From the NCBI GenBank assembly GCA_020634135.1, contig JACKCG010000007.1:1-64000 (forward strand): 64,000 nt of DNA. Direction: 5' to 3'. Positions 34,148 through 43,583 of this stretch are shown one piece after another (within the stretch, counting starts at the first letter, position 1; the number at the start of each line of letters is the position of its first letter). The notes below the pieces were generated by a model. That model worked only from the letters and a program-made list of their open reading frames with translations, did no database searches and had not been told where the DNA came from. Made by a program: the position numbers and the translations under genes. This stretch comes from Anaerolineaceae bacterium. Its GTDB lineage: Bacteria; Chloroflexota; Anaerolineae; Aggregatilineales; Phototrophicaceae.

Positions 34148-35389
34148 TTATATAGTTGCCTGTTTTATGCCGGCTTCTGCGGCATCTCTCAACCGCTGCA
34201 ATACCGGTGCAGGCGAGACCCCCAGTGTCCGATCAAGCTCAACTGACAGGCGTTCGTATACCGCCAGCGCAGCAGCGTACATTTCCCGTTGTTGGTAGAG
34301 TTCCATTATGCTGCGTACCACATCCTCGCGGCGGCGATTGGTTTCCAGGGCGCGAAGGCACAACCCTAGAGTGGTATCGAGATCGCCGGCGTTCTCCGTA
34401 AATTTCGCCAGAGACAACATGGCATCACCGTAATCCTGGATCATCTGTTGGCGACGGTAATTCGCCCATTCGCCAGCCATCTGGCTCAAAAAACTGCCCC
34501 TGTACAGCGTCAGTGCCTCGGTCAGTAAACGCTGCGCCCGTTCAGCATCTGCAACGTGACTTTGCTGAACAAGTTCGGAAAACAGCGCCACATCATATAT
34601 CAGCTCAATATCACTGGCGATATGATAAAAGCCCGCTTTATATTCGGTCAGTTCGATTCCCAACACTTCGTTCACTTTGCGTTTTGTTACATGAAAGACG
34701 TTTGTAGCCTCTTTTATGGTCAGCGACGGCCAGAATGTTTCAAAAATCTCAGTGCGTGTGACCATTCCCCGGTCAACCAGGTAGAAAAATAACGAGCGCG
34801 GCAAAGTGCCATCCCAATTGGTAATCTGACGGCCATTCAGGACCACTTGTCCTGCCCCAAGCGCGTGAACTTCCAGCAGATCATTTGAGGGAAGGTGACA
34901 ATAATCTGGCAGACCAATCTGGGGGGCAACAGGCAACAGGCAGGATTGTTCTTTCAATCGGGGATTTACGATAACAGCTAAGGGCATCTGCCGCCCCATC
35001 AACACAACCTTAATCTGACTGGCCTGTTCCAGGAGTTGACTCAGGTAGCCTTCTAATATTTTATCATCGGCCCGATCACACTCATCCAGGATCAGACAGG
35101 CCGCGTCCGCCAACCCTCCCTGACTGGATGACATCGCCTCAATCTGCGTGTGGAGGGCATCTGCTGACAATACCGTACCGGTCAACCGTACATAAATAAC
35201 CGGATCAAATATGGCGAAAACAGTCGAAATGAATAAATGTTGATCTTTATGGTTCGGGTGAAGAATAATAATCCGGGCAGACGGTTTTCGCTCCCGAAAT
35301 TGTTGAAGTACCAATTGGTGTAAGATACCCGCCATAAGCCGCCCCCTGCTCCGAACATTGTGGTGTAATATCCATAAACGCACAGCCAC
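34148..35389 (-). CDS. SARP/BTAD-type regulator with degenerate ATPase-like N-terminus
   Basis: A 413-residue protein. The C-terminal half has the order of a SARP regulator: a winged-helix region (about 195-270, LPRSLFFYLVDRGMVTRTEI, NVFHVTKRKVNEVLG) and a bacterial transcriptional activation domain of TPR-like helices (about 275-405, LTLYRGSFLSQM, ALETNRRREDVVRSIMELY). The first 170 residues resemble a P-loop ATPase stripped of its Walker A (remnant CLILDECDRADD as a Walker B-like strand). Such truncated LuxR/MalT-like relatives are common in Chloroflexota. The start is GTG 35389. It has its own promoter just before rel's 3' end. Target genes unknown. Confidence 0.75.
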   Translation of the reverse strand: MAVRLWILHHNVRSRGRLMAGILHQLVLQQFRERKPSARIIILHPNHKDQHLFISTVFAIFDPVIYVRLTGTVLSADALHTQIEAMSSSQGGLADAACLILDECDRADDKILEGYLSQLLEQASQIKVVLMGRQMPLAVIVNPRLKEQSCLLPVAPQIGLPDYCHLPSNDLLEVHALGAGQVVLNGRQITNWDGTLPRSLFFYLVDRGMVTRTEIFETFWPSLTIKEATNVFHVTKRKVNEVLGIELTEYKAGFYHIASDIELIYDVALFSELVQQSHVADAERAQRLLTEALTLYRGSFLSQMAGEWANYRRQQMIQDYGDAMLSLAKFTENAGDLDTTLGLCLRALETNRRREDVVRSIMELYQQREMYAAALAVYERLSVELDRTLGVSPAPVLQRLRDAAEAGIKQATI

Positions 35390-35419
35390 CTATCTTAATT
35401 ACGGCAGCCAATAACCCCT

Positions 35420-35448
35420 ATTATAAGGTTATGATAATATAATAGCAA
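35420..35448 (-). promoter_or_regulatory. Promoter for the SARP-like gene
   Basis: On the minus strand, TTGCTA (35443-35448) and TATAAT (35420-35425) are separated by 17 bases, in a notably AT-rich 65-base gap between the rel stop and the GTG start. Confidence 0.55.
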
Positions 35449-35455
35449 CCCAAAC

Positions 35456-37657
35456 TCAGGCCATATTACGACGCCGCGCCTCAATCACATTCTGAATCGC
35501 TTCCATCCGATTGAGAATGCGCACCAGCTGCTGTGTGCTGGCAATTTCCATCGTCACGTTCATGGTGGCAATATTATTCCGGGTTGAAACATCTACTTTG
35601 GTCATATTGACGCGCTCATCTGCGATGACGGCGCTGATGTCACGCATTAGGCCTTCACGATCATAGGCCACAATCTCTAATGGCACCGGATACCGCTGTT
35701 CGGTGGGCATATGTCCCCAAGAAACCTCAATCAATCGTTCGGGTTCAGCCTCCCGGCTGATATTCGCACAGTCCCGACGATGAACGGTCACACCACGCCC
35801 CCGTGTAATATACCCCACAATATCGTCACCATCCATCGGGCTGCAACACTTCGCCAGAGTGACGAGCATCCCCCCCAACCCGGTCACATTCACCCCGTTG
35901 GTATCCAGAAGAGAGGGCGTAGTAGCCTTGTTCGCAACCAGGGCATCTTTGGCTTTGGCTTTCTGCTCTTCTTCGACTTCAAGGATACGGTTGGAAATCT
36001 GCGCGCCATTAATATCGCCCTGCCCTAGCGCGACCAGGAAGTCGTCCACCCGGTCAAACTGGAACAGAGTCGCCACATAATCAAAGGCAGTGCTATCCAG
36101 CCCCAGGCGCTTAAGAGTACGTTCCAGCACCTCTCGGCCACTGGCGACATGCTTATCACGGTCTAGTTTGCGAAACCATTGGCGGATTTTATCTTTACTG
36201 CGGGAAGTCTTTACATAGCCCAGGTCAGGATTCAGCCAGTCCAGGCTGGGGCCGCCGCGATTAGAGGTCAGGATTTCGATCTGGTCGCCGGTCTGCAACA
36301 TGTAAGCAAGGTTCACCAGCCGTCCATGCACCTTTGCCCCTCGACAGCGATGCCCGACCTCCGTGTGAATATGATAGGCGAAATCTACTGGGGTCGCGCC
36401 TTTGGGCAAGTCTACGATGTCGCCCTTGGGCGTAAACACATAGACGCGATCCTGGAACACCTCAGATTTCATGGTATCTACAAATGCCGCAGGATCATCG
36501 TTTTCTTCAGGGCCAAATTCCATCAAGCGGCGCAAATAGGAGATACGCTTTTCAAAGGCCTCATCCCGTGCTCGCGAACTCCCCTCTTTATAGCGCCAGT
36601 GGGCCGCAATACCATATTCGGCATCCTCGTGCATTTCCCAGGTACGAATCTGCACCTCAACTGTTTTGCCCTTGGAATCAACTACGGCGGTATGCAGGCT
36701 GCGATAAAAGTTATCCTTAGGAGCAGCGATATAATCATCAAATTCACCGGGGATAGGCCGCCACAGATTATGCACCACGCCCAACACCTGATAGCATTCA
36801 ATGGGCGTATTCACAATGACACGCACCGCACGAACATCGTAGATCTGCTCCAGCGGTACTTCTTTGCGTGACATCTTCTTATAGATGCTGTAGATATGCT
36901 TAGGGCGGCCAGAAATCGTTGATTTCTTAATACCATGCGTCTGCAGGGTCTCGCGCAGTTTTTTAATCACCTCAGCCATATAGGCCTCACGATCAGCACG
37001 GCGTTCATCCAGGCTTTTCGCGATCTTTTTGTAGGCTTCCGGCTCCAGATACCGAAAACTCAAGTCCTCCAGTTCCCACTTGATATGCCAGATACCCAGG
37101 CGGTTGGCTAACGGGGCAAAAATATCGAGCGTCTCCTGGGCGATGCGCCGCTGTTTTTCCGGGGGCACATAGCCGAGCGTCCGCATATTGTGCAGGCGAT
37201 CTGCCAGCTTCACCAGCACCACCCGCACATCATCCCCCATCGCCAGAAGCATCTTGCGGAAGTATTCCATCTCCCGGTTGACAGTACGGCGCTTGGGGTT
37301 ATGGTTTTCGACCTTCAGAGGCAGCTTTTTGAGCTTGCTCACACTATCCACGATACGAGCAACATCATCGCCAAAGGTGCTGCGCAGCTCATCCACTGTT
37401 ATATTGGTATCTTCAATGATGTCATGCAGGAGTGCCGCCGCGATACCCACTGCATCGAGGCGCATTTCAGACAAGATATAGGCCACGGCCAGGCAGTGTG
37501 TGAAATAAGGTTCACCTGACTGACGTGTTTGTCCAGCATGAGCCTGTTCCGCTTTATAGTAGGCCCGCTCGATCAGATCGCGATCCGATGAAGGCATGTT
37601 GGGGATTTGCTCCAGAATCGTCTGGAGACTAATGACTGCCTGTTGCTGGGTCTGCAT
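35456..37657 (-). CDS. rel: Bifunctional (p)ppGpp synthetase/hydrolase
   Basis: A 733-residue RelA/SpoT homologue that makes and degrades the alarmone (p)ppGpp. An N-terminal HD hydrolase domain (about 25-200, YFTHCLAVA, LLHDIIEDT) is intact, so hydrolysis is expected. The synthetase domain follows (about 215-360, YKKMSRKE, YDVRAVRVIV, DNFYRSLHTAVV, VEVQIRTWEMHEDAEYG). Then come a TGS domain (VYVFTPKGDIVDLPKGATPVDFA region), a conserved Cys-containing segment (LAKCCSPMDGD) and a C-terminal ACT domain. Length and order match the single Rel of many bacteria. The MQTQQQAVISLQ start at 37657 is reasonable. It diverges from moeA. Confidence 0.97.
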   Translation of the reverse strand: MQTQQQAVISLQTILEQIPNMPSSDRDLIERAYYKAEQAHAGQTRQSGEPYFTHCLAVAYILSEMRLDAVGIAAALLHDIIEDTNITVDELRSTFGDDVARIVDSVSKLKKLPLKVENHNPKRRTVNREMEYFRKMLLAMGDDVRVVLVKLADRLHNMRTLGYVPPEKQRRIAQETLDIFAPLANRLGIWHIKWELEDLSFRYLEPEAYKKIAKSLDERRADREAYMAEVIKKLRETLQTHGIKKSTISGRPKHIYSIYKKMSRKEVPLEQIYDVRAVRVIVNTPIECYQVLGVVHNLWRPIPGEFDDYIAAPKDNFYRSLHTAVVDSKGKTVEVQIRTWEMHEDAEYGIAAHWRYKEGSSRARDEAFEKRISYLRRLMEFGPEENDDPAAFVDTMKSEVFQDRVYVFTPKGDIVDLPKGATPVDFAYHIHTEVGHRCRGAKVHGRLVNLAYMLQTGDQIEILTSNRGGPSLDWLNPDLGYVKTSRSKDKIRQWFRKLDRDKHVASGREVLERTLKRLGLDSTAFDYVATLFQFDRVDDFLVALGQGDINGAQISNRILEVEEEQKAKAKDALVANKATTPSLLDTNGVNVTGLGGMLVTLAKCCSPMDGDDIVGYITRGRGVTVHRRDCANISREAEPERLIEVSWGHMPTEQRYPVPLEIVAYDREGLMRDISAVIADERVNMTKVDVSTRNNIATMNVTMEIASTQQLVRILNRMEAIQNVIEARRRNMA

Positions 37658-37788
37658 CCTGCTAACTCAACTTTCGCTTCCCCTAACATGGAAGCTACCT
37701 AACCACTCTTGCCTCTTGTGTGCGTTTTTTTGAAGGAGTCGTGATGTGGCAACACTTTAAATGAATCATAACACAGGCTATGATGGCC

Positions 37789-37797
37789 TGCTATAAT
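37789..37797 (+). promoter_or_regulatory. Extended -10 promoter for moeA
   Basis: TGC-TATAAT at 37789-37797 is a perfect extended -10 element; no strong -35 box is needed with it. The moeA TTG start is 37 bases downstream. Confidence 0.55.
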
Positions 37798-37833
37798 AAA
37801 TTGCCATGTCGTTAACAATCACGCGAGGTTATT

Positions 37834-39084
37834 TTGGCCGATCTGTATACCGTTGATGACGCACTCACCCGTATTCTAGCCAGCGTCAACCCGCTTGCAC
37901 CCGAAACGGTCCCGCTGGAGAGCGTTCTGGGGCGAATCCTGGCTCAGGACGTCATCGCGCCCACCCCGGTACCATCTTTTGCCAATTCTTCCATGGATGG
38001 GTACGCACTCAATGCCAGTGATACCACCGGCGCCAGCCAGGAAAACCCCGTGAAGCTGGCTGTGAGTATGGATATTCCAGCCGGCAAAGCGCCCGAAACT
38101 GACTTGCAGCCAGGCACGGCAGCCCGCATCATGACCGGTGCGGTCATGCCACACGGTGCCAATGCGGTCATCCCAGTCGAGAACACAGACAGCCAGTGGA
38201 GCGCCCTTGACCCCACACCGCCTCACGAAGTCCTGTTCTATTCCGCCGCCCAACCGGGCGATAATGTTCGCCCGGTAGGCGAAGACATTCAACAGGGTGC
38301 AACCGTTTTAAAAGCCGGGGAACTGCTGCGTCCGCAGGAAATCGGTATCCTGGCATCACTGGGAATCGCCCAGATTCCGGTTGTGCGCCGTCCCAGAGTC
38401 GCCATTATTTCTACCGGGGACGAATTAGCTGCGCCGGACCAGCCGCTGCGCCCCGGTCAGATTCGGGATAGCAACAGCTATACAGTCGCGGCGCTGGTCA
38501 CAACCTACGGCGGCATTCCCATTCGCATCCCCACCGCCCGTGATACTCTCGACGATGTGCGCCACCGCTTTAGAGAAGCGTTATCGCATCAACCCGATGT
38601 TATCCTGAGTTCCGCCGGAGTGTCGGTTGGGGCGTTTGATGTGGTGCGTACTGTGCTGGATGAATTGGGCGAAGTCAATTTCTGGCGCGTGAATATCCGC
38701 CCAGGCAAGCCCCTGGCGTTCGGTCACCTGGAACAAGTTCCTTTCCTGGGGCTGCCCGGCAACCCGGTGTCAGCAATGGTTACATTCGATGTATTTGTGC
38801 GTCCACTCCTGCAAAAACTCGGCAGCAGGCCGGATGATACCCAAACCACTACCGCCCTTCTCGGTGAGGGCCTTAAAACCGATGGACGGCGCACCTATCT
38901 GCGAGTCAGGCTGACTCAGGAGAATGGCCGTTTGGTCGCCCATACGACTGGGACGCAGAGTTCCGGGGCACTCATGTCTATGGTGTTGGCGGACGGATTG
39001 TTGATTATCCCTGAAGGCATGACTGTTGTCACCCCGGGCAGCGAACTACCCGTCCGCTTGCTGCGCTGGATGAATATTTCGTAA
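37834..39084 (+). CDS. moeA: Molybdopterin molybdotransferase
   Basis: A 416-residue enzyme that inserts molybdate into adenylylated molybdopterin, the last step of cofactor synthesis. Typical blocks are PSFANSSMDGYA, RIMTGAVMPHGANAVIPVE, ISTGDEL, RDSNSYTVAALV and GLPGNPVSAMVTFDVFV. All MoeA domains are present at normal length. The start is TTG 37834 with GAGG about 7 bases upstream. It complements moaC-moaX in this window; the MogA partner is not seen. The neighbour downstream is a VKOR-type protein, with no obvious link to molybdenum. Confidence 0.96.
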   Translation: MADLYTVDDALTRILASVNPLAPETVPLESVLGRILAQDVIAPTPVPSFANSSMDGYALNASDTTGASQENPVKLAVSMDIPAGKAPETDLQPGTAARIMTGAVMPHGANAVIPVENTDSQWSALDPTPPHEVLFYSAAQPGDNVRPVGEDIQQGATVLKAGELLRPQEIGILASLGIAQIPVVRRPRVAIISTGDELAAPDQPLRPGQIRDSNSYTVAALVTTYGGIPIRIPTARDTLDDVRHRFREALSHQPDVILSSAGVSVGAFDVVRTVLDELGEVNFWRVNIRPGKPLAFGHLEQVPFLGLPGNPVSAMVTFDVFVRPLLQKLGSRPDDTQTTTALLGEGLKTDGRRTYLRVRLTQENGRLVAHTTGTQSSGALMSMVLADGLLIIPEGMTVVTPGSELPVRLLRWMNIS

Positions 39085-39091
39085 GCATGGC

Positions 39092-39120
39092 TTGACGACA
39101 ACAGAGTCTTTCGCAACAAT
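39092..39120 (+). promoter_or_regulatory. Possible promoter for the VKOR gene
   Basis: TTGACG (39092-39097) and AACAAT (39115-39120) stand 17 bases apart; the second box is poor. It would give a 125-base leader. Confidence 0.28.
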
Positions 39121-39250
39121 CTGCTGGGTACAATTCAGGGATGTCTATTTCCGGTTTTCATCCGCAGTAATCAGAAACGCCTGCATTCTGTGATACATCA
39201 CGTGTGTCTTGAATGCCCAACGGGGACAAACCGATAGAGAGGGATGGGAT

Positions 39251-39724
39251 ATGTCTACAGCAGCACACCACTTTGACGCAGCACGGTCCAGCAGCAACTT
39301 GCGTTACCTGGCGCTGGTGCTGGCTGCCATTGGCCTGTTTGTCAGCAGTTATCTGAGCTACGTCGAACTAACCGATACCAGCGCAATCTGTGTCGAAAAT
39401 GGTGCCTTTAATTGTGACCTGGTGCAAAAAAGCATTTATTCTGAAATACTGGGAATCAAGATTGCCTACCTGGGGGTAGTCACCTATCTTGCGTTAGGGG
39501 CGCTTCTGGTGGCAGAAGCCCGCGTTGCGCTGCTCCGGGAATACGGGCCTGTTCTCATCTTTGGGATCACACTGTTCGGCTTCCTGTATTCAGTGTGGCT
39601 GGTTTATGTACAGGCATTCCGCCTGGAAGCCTTCTGCCCCTGGTGCCTGGCACAGGAAGCCGCTATGACGCTGCTTTTCTTTGTCTCAATCCTGCGCCTG
39701 AGAAAGTCACTGGGATCAGATTAA
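39251..39724 (+). CDS. Vitamin K epoxide reductase (VKOR) family thiol oxidase
   Basis: A 157-residue four-helix membrane protein. The loop cysteine pair is Cys47 and Cys55 (ICVENGAFNCDLV) and the active-site CPWC is at 129-132 on the last helix, as in bacterial VKOR proteins that replace DsbB and reoxidise a DsbA-like partner with quinone. Many bacterial homologues carry a fused thioredoxin domain; this one ends at the fourth helix, so a separate partner is needed. ATG 39251 (after GAGAGGGATGGG) is better placed than the in-frame 39209. Secreted Cys-containing proteins in this window (9149-10468, 29902-31416) could be clients; that is a guess. Confidence 0.9.
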   Translation: MSTAAHHFDAARSSSNLRYLALVLAAIGLFVSSYLSYVELTDTSAICVENGAFNCDLVQKSIYSEILGIKIAYLGVVTYLALGALLVAEARVALLREYGPVLIFGITLFGFLYSVWLVYVQAFRLEAFCPWCLAQEAAMTLLFFVSILRLRKSLGSD

Positions 39725-39740
39725 GCAGTAACAACACAAA

Positions 39741-39770
39741 AGGCGCAGCCTGGCTGAATGCCCTGCGCCT
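39741..39770. terminator. Hairpin between converging VKOR and S1 genes
   Basis: AGGCGCAG (39741-39748) pairs with CTGCGCCT (39763-39770). It lies in the 101-base gap between two converging genes. T runs are weak on both strands. Confidence 0.45.
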
Positions 39771-39825
39771 GAAGTATGTTTTGCCCGGTGGCTTTACAGT
39801 GTTACAGACCGCAATTCAGAATGTA

Positions 39826-40542
39826 CTACTTCGAGTGTTCCCGGAGAGTGCGTGAGAGAATATCTTCCCGCTCACGAACCTGACGTTCCCGGCGATCACG
39901 ATTGCGCTTCTCACGGCGGGACTGCTTCTCAAAATCGCCGCCCATCGCTTGACGCAACGCCAATTCCATCGCGGTGGGCAGGTCTTCTTCCGGCTCGTCC
40001 ATGATCGCTGCAACCGGTACAGACTCGGAAGCTGGCTTCATGCTCATGTCAATCTGACGCTTCTTGCGATTGATCTTGATGATACGCGCCTCAACCGTGT
40101 CGCCAACACTCACGACATCCGACGGCGATTTCACATAGCCGCTGCCCATCTCGGAGACATGAATCATGCCGGGGCGTTCAGCGCCAATATCCACGAACAC
40201 GCCGAAGTTTTCCACCCGCACAATCTTACCGGAAACCGAATCGCCTTCCTTAAGATCGTCCCAGGTCACAGCCGGCGGCTTCACCAGAGAAAGCGCCACG
40301 CGCCCACCCTGCTTATCCACCTTCAGGACATAAACAGTGATTTCCTCGCCCTGTTTCACCACGTCGCCCACGTTGCGGACGTTAGGTTTACCGAGTTGGG
40401 AAATGTGAAGCAAGGCATCCTGACCAATACCAATATCCACAAACGCCCCATATAACTCAAGGCGCTTCACCATACCTTTCAATTCCATCTTTGGCGCCAA
40501 CTGGTCAATCGAAGTTGGTGCCGCATTCACATCTGCACTCAT
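39826..40542 (-). CDS. Protein with two S1 RNA-binding domains
   Basis: A 238-residue cytoplasmic protein. Two S1 domains occupy about 18-90 (LKGMVKRLELYGAFVDIGIG, LLHISQLG) and 103-175 (SGKIVRVENFGVFVDIGAER, MIHVSEMGSGYVKSP). The last 50 residues are basic and charged (KQSRREKRNRDRRERQVRER). This resembles a shortened ribosomal protein S1 or the S1-domain proteins bound to ribosomes in Gram-positive bacteria; it is too short for standard S1 with four to six repeats. AAGGAG lies about 10 bases before ATG 40542. Probable role: binding of mRNA or rRNA at the ribosome. Confidence 0.88.
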   Translation of the reverse strand: MSADVNAAPTSIDQLAPKMELKGMVKRLELYGAFVDIGIGQDALLHISQLGKPNVRNVGDVVKQGEEITVYVLKVDKQGGRVALSLVKPPAVTWDDLKEGDSVSGKIVRVENFGVFVDIGAERPGMIHVSEMGSGYVKSPSDVVSVGDTVEARIIKINRKKRQIDMSMKPASESVPVAAIMDEPEEDLPTAMELALRQAMGGDFEKQSRREKRNRDRRERQVREREDILSRTLREHSK

Positions 40543-40618
40543 AGCTTGCCTTGCTCCTTAACTCGTTTCAGTTGATTCACGACAATATCAACCCGGAACA
40601 CATCGAATTTATACCACA

Positions 40619-41311
40619 TTAACCTTCCGGGGTTGGGGTCAAAGTCACACTCGGCGTCACTTCGAACTGATCCTCAGTCGTATCAGCCGTGTATGTTGCG
40701 AAACTAGCATAACCTTCCCAGGCGTGGAGATTATTGGTTTTTAACGCCAGATCCATCGAATCTGGGGTGAGATACCAGGCACCAACGATTTCGCTGGTCT
40801 CACTCAAACTGCCATTTTCCGCGCCGGCAGCGAAGGCAAACACCATCAGGGATTTCTCTGGATACAGGAGATAGACTACCGCCTGCTCATCCGAAATCGG
40901 TGTGCCAATAGCGTAGGTTGGCTCACCCTGGGAATCAATCAACTGACCAAGAGTGGATCCGGGAGCGATCTGCAAGAAGATGACCGATACCGTTTCGCCA
41001 TCCTCGCTCAACATCTGGCAGCATAGTTCCCCATCCCGTTCCTGCCACTGCGCCGCCAATGCCGCGCTGTCTTCAAGAGTCTGTGTTTGCGGGTCTTCCA
41101 GGGTGGTGTCATCTTCCAGAATTACCAGTGCATCCGCCCAGGAGGTCTCCCCCGGTGTAATACCACGCCAGCATGGTGCAGCGCAGGGGTCTCCGGTAAT
41201 GAGACTGTCATCATGCAAATACTTGTCGTTACGCAATTCCGGAACCGGCGCACAAGCAGCAACAAAAAGCACCAGGACAAGCAGCCCCGGCAGTAACCAG
41301 CGAAGTTTCAT
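40619..41311 (-). CDS. Lipoprotein, unknown function
   Basis: A 230-residue lipoprotein: MKLRWLLPGLLVLVLFVAAC with lipobox VAAC, then a soluble domain without a motif I recognise. Paired cysteines (DPCAAPCWRGI, and ELCCQM) suggest disulfides. The phrase CAAPCWRGITPGETSWADAL resembles short surface lipoprotein domains frequent in Chloroflexota. ATG 41311 is chosen because the signal peptide begins there; a TTG at 41344 extends upstream. It is co-oriented with the PPC protein gene upstream (96-base gap) and may share its transcript. Confidence 0.72.
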   Translation of the reverse strand: MKLRWLLPGLLVLVLFVAACAPVPELRNDKYLHDDSLITGDPCAAPCWRGITPGETSWADALVILEDDTTLEDPQTQTLEDSAALAAQWQERDGELCCQMLSEDGETVSVIFLQIAPGSTLGQLIDSQGEPTYAIGTPISDEQAVVYLLYPEKSLMVFAFAAGAENGSLSETSEIVGAWYLTPDSMDLALKTNNLHAWEGYASFATYTADTTEDQFEVTPSVTLTPTPEG

Positions 41312-41407
41312 GCGGTTGATCGCTTTCAATGTGATGATAACCAAAGAACTGTAATGGGACAGGGGTAGCTGTGAATCAGGTCTACCCCTGTATTTTAACG
41401 ATTTTTC

Positions 41408-43483
41408 TCAGGAGTTCAAGCGTAAGGTCAGGGTATAATCCCCAGCCGTGACACCAAAAGCAGCCCCAAAGTGAGTGGCAATGATAATGTATCGGCCATC
41501 TTCTGGCAAGGTGTAGCCGCTGATGACCGAATCGGTGGTTTCCTGGCTGGCATCGTCATTCTGTGCAACCTGGAAGCCGTTCGGGTCAACCAGGAAGAGT
41601 GTGGTATCCAGAATGCCACTGATCGCCTGCATACCCACTGTGACAACATCCCCGGCACGACCATCGAACACATACACATCAAATCGCTTGTTTAAGCGAA
41701 TGCTCCCCGTCACGGTATCGCCAGAAACAAGTACCTGCGCACCGCTGACCTGAGGTACATAGTCGAGCGAATCCACGCTGGGGCGTTCTACCGTACCAAA
41801 CACCCCCCCCTCACCCGGCGTGATCTGCCCATTCAAATCAATAGTGAAACTGGTGACATACCGTTCACCGAGAATTGGCTGAACAGTCACAGAGTTCACA
41901 AGTTGTTCGCCAACGACCACGTTGAGCGTGAAGACAACCGGAGTTGTATCGTTGCATTGGCTCTGGAACTGCACCTCGACCTCATACGCCCCTGCCGATG
42001 GCAACCGGCCTTCCGGCCAATAGATATATGAAACCGGACTGCCTACCGCTGGCGTACAGTTCACATTACCATTGGCAGCTAACCGTCCGCCACCCGGAAT
42101 AATCGGCACATCATCAAAAACGGCATCACCGGCTGGGTCACGCACCAGCAGCTGCAAATCCGCCCCGGTATTCCACAGGAGGCTGACTTCTAATGCGCCG
42201 TTAGGCAAATTCGGCAGGTCAGGAAGCACTGCCGTTTGTCCGAAGGATGTCGTCACGGCTCCAGTCAAATTCAGGGTAAAAGCGCCCTCCGTGCCGCCGA
42301 TGTTTGTTCCGTAACGTGTAGCGACAATTGTGTAATTCCCGCCCAACACAAGAGTCCGGTTACGAATGACTGAATTGCGCGTATCCGCCAGCAGGTCATC
42401 GTCGTTGCTATCTACGATATTGCCGTTGGGGTCGAGCAGCAGCAAGAACGGATCGAGGCTGCCAGAGGTTGCGCCTAGGCTGATCGAAACAACATCATTT
42501 GCCTGCGCCGTGAAAGCATACGCTTTGTACGGTTGCTGGCTGGTAATTACATCCTGTACCGGCCTATCACGGGTAATCGCCACCGGGTTAGCCAAAATCT
42601 GATCCAGCGGAGCGGGCAGAGAAAGATCAGCGTTCACACCGCTCAACCCGGTACGCGCTGTACCATCGGCATTAATAACGAAACTTCCAATGAACACCTG
42701 TCCGGGGAGCAGCGAACCCGTCAGAGTATCAATCGGCACACCATCAACCACAGCGCTCGCCGAAAATGTAACCGGGTTCTGATTCTCGCAACCTTCCTGG
42801 AAGAAGACCAACACCTCATAGCTCCCGGTGGGAATCGCACCTGAACGCCAAGAAACCGTTTCGGTAGGCGAATTGGCGGTTGTCACCTCACAGCCCTGGT
42901 TCACGTTGCCACTCAGTAGCGTGCCGCCGCTATCTGCGCTAGGACGTGTCCAGTAGATACTGCCGCCCAGCGGGTCGCGCACCTCAAGGTCAAGATCAGC
43001 CGTTGTATCCCACGTCAGTGAAAACTGTACGCCGGAAGTCGTTAGCAACTGCCCTGGTTCGGCCAGTTCGGCGCTGGCGATCTCAAGCAGGAGTTGGAAG
43101 GTACCGGCAGAATCAGTGGCAGTCGCTCCGGGCGCACGCAGCACCGTGACATAATATGAGTCATTCGCCGGCAGTTCAATGCTGTTAATCACCGTCCCGG
43201 CATCACCCGGCAAAGCCTGGGCGACCTGCGCACCAAAGGAATCAGTCAACAGCAGCGCAAGGGACAGGTTATCCTCGCTCGAAGCTGTCAGACTCACCGT
43301 CTGCCCGGCAGCGCCCGTAAACGTATAAACCTGAGCAACAGTTACAGCATCCAAAGTGCCGCTGGCAGCCACTCCCGGCGTGATCGTGCGTCCTGCATCC
43401 TGGGCCAAAACGCCAGGCACCAGTAAGAGCAAAGTGAGCGGCATCATCAGCCGCCAATAACGTTTTATGACTTGAGAGAACAC
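41408..43483 (-). CDS. Secreted protein with alternating PPC and DUF2135-like domains
   Basis: A 691-residue exported protein: signal peptide with core MMPLTLLLLVPGVLAQ, then five beta domains. Three are pre-peptidase C-terminal (PPC) domains (about 30-140, 300-400 and 580-690; typical VYTFTGAAGQTVSL and RYIIIATHFG edges). Between them are two DUF2135-like domains (SLTWDTTADLDLEVRDPLGG and SLLWNTGADLQLLVRDPAGD). The alternation is PPC-DUF2135-PPC-DUF2135-PPC. No peptidase domain is present, so it is likely a surface binding or adhesive protein. GTG 43483 is chosen because AGGAGG lies 9 bases upstream; ATG 43513 would put that site inside the gene. Confidence 0.83.
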   Translation of the reverse strand: MFSQVIKRYWRLMMPLTLLLLVPGVLAQDAGRTITPGVAASGTLDAVTVAQVYTFTGAAGQTVSLTASSEDNLSLALLLTDSFGAQVAQALPGDAGTVINSIELPANDSYYVTVLRAPGATATDSAGTFQLLLEIASAELAEPGQLLTTSGVQFSLTWDTTADLDLEVRDPLGGSIYWTRPSADSGGTLLSGNVNQGCEVTTANSPTETVSWRSGAIPTGSYEVLVFFQEGCENQNPVTFSASAVVDGVPIDTLTGSLLPGQVFIGSFVINADGTARTGLSGVNADLSLPAPLDQILANPVAITRDRPVQDVITSQQPYKAYAFTAQANDVVSISLGATSGSLDPFLLLLDPNGNIVDSNDDDLLADTRNSVIRNRTLVLGGNYTIVATRYGTNIGGTEGAFTLNLTGAVTTSFGQTAVLPDLPNLPNGALEVSLLWNTGADLQLLVRDPAGDAVFDDVPIIPGGGRLAANGNVNCTPAVGSPVSYIYWPEGRLPSAGAYEVEVQFQSQCNDTTPVVFTLNVVVGEQLVNSVTVQPILGERYVTSFTIDLNGQITPGEGGVFGTVERPSVDSLDYVPQVSGAQVLVSGDTVTGSIRLNKRFDVYVFDGRAGDVVTVGMQAISGILDTTLFLVDPNGFQVAQNDDASQETTDSVISGYTLPEDGRYIIIATHFGAAFGVTAGDYTLTLRLNS

Positions 43484-43583
43484 CGATTTGTCCCTCCTGG
43501 TTACAGTACACATTAAACCTTCAGGGTGAGTTTACCCCAGGCAAACCCGGTTTACCATGCGTCCGCCCGACGAGTACCCAACG

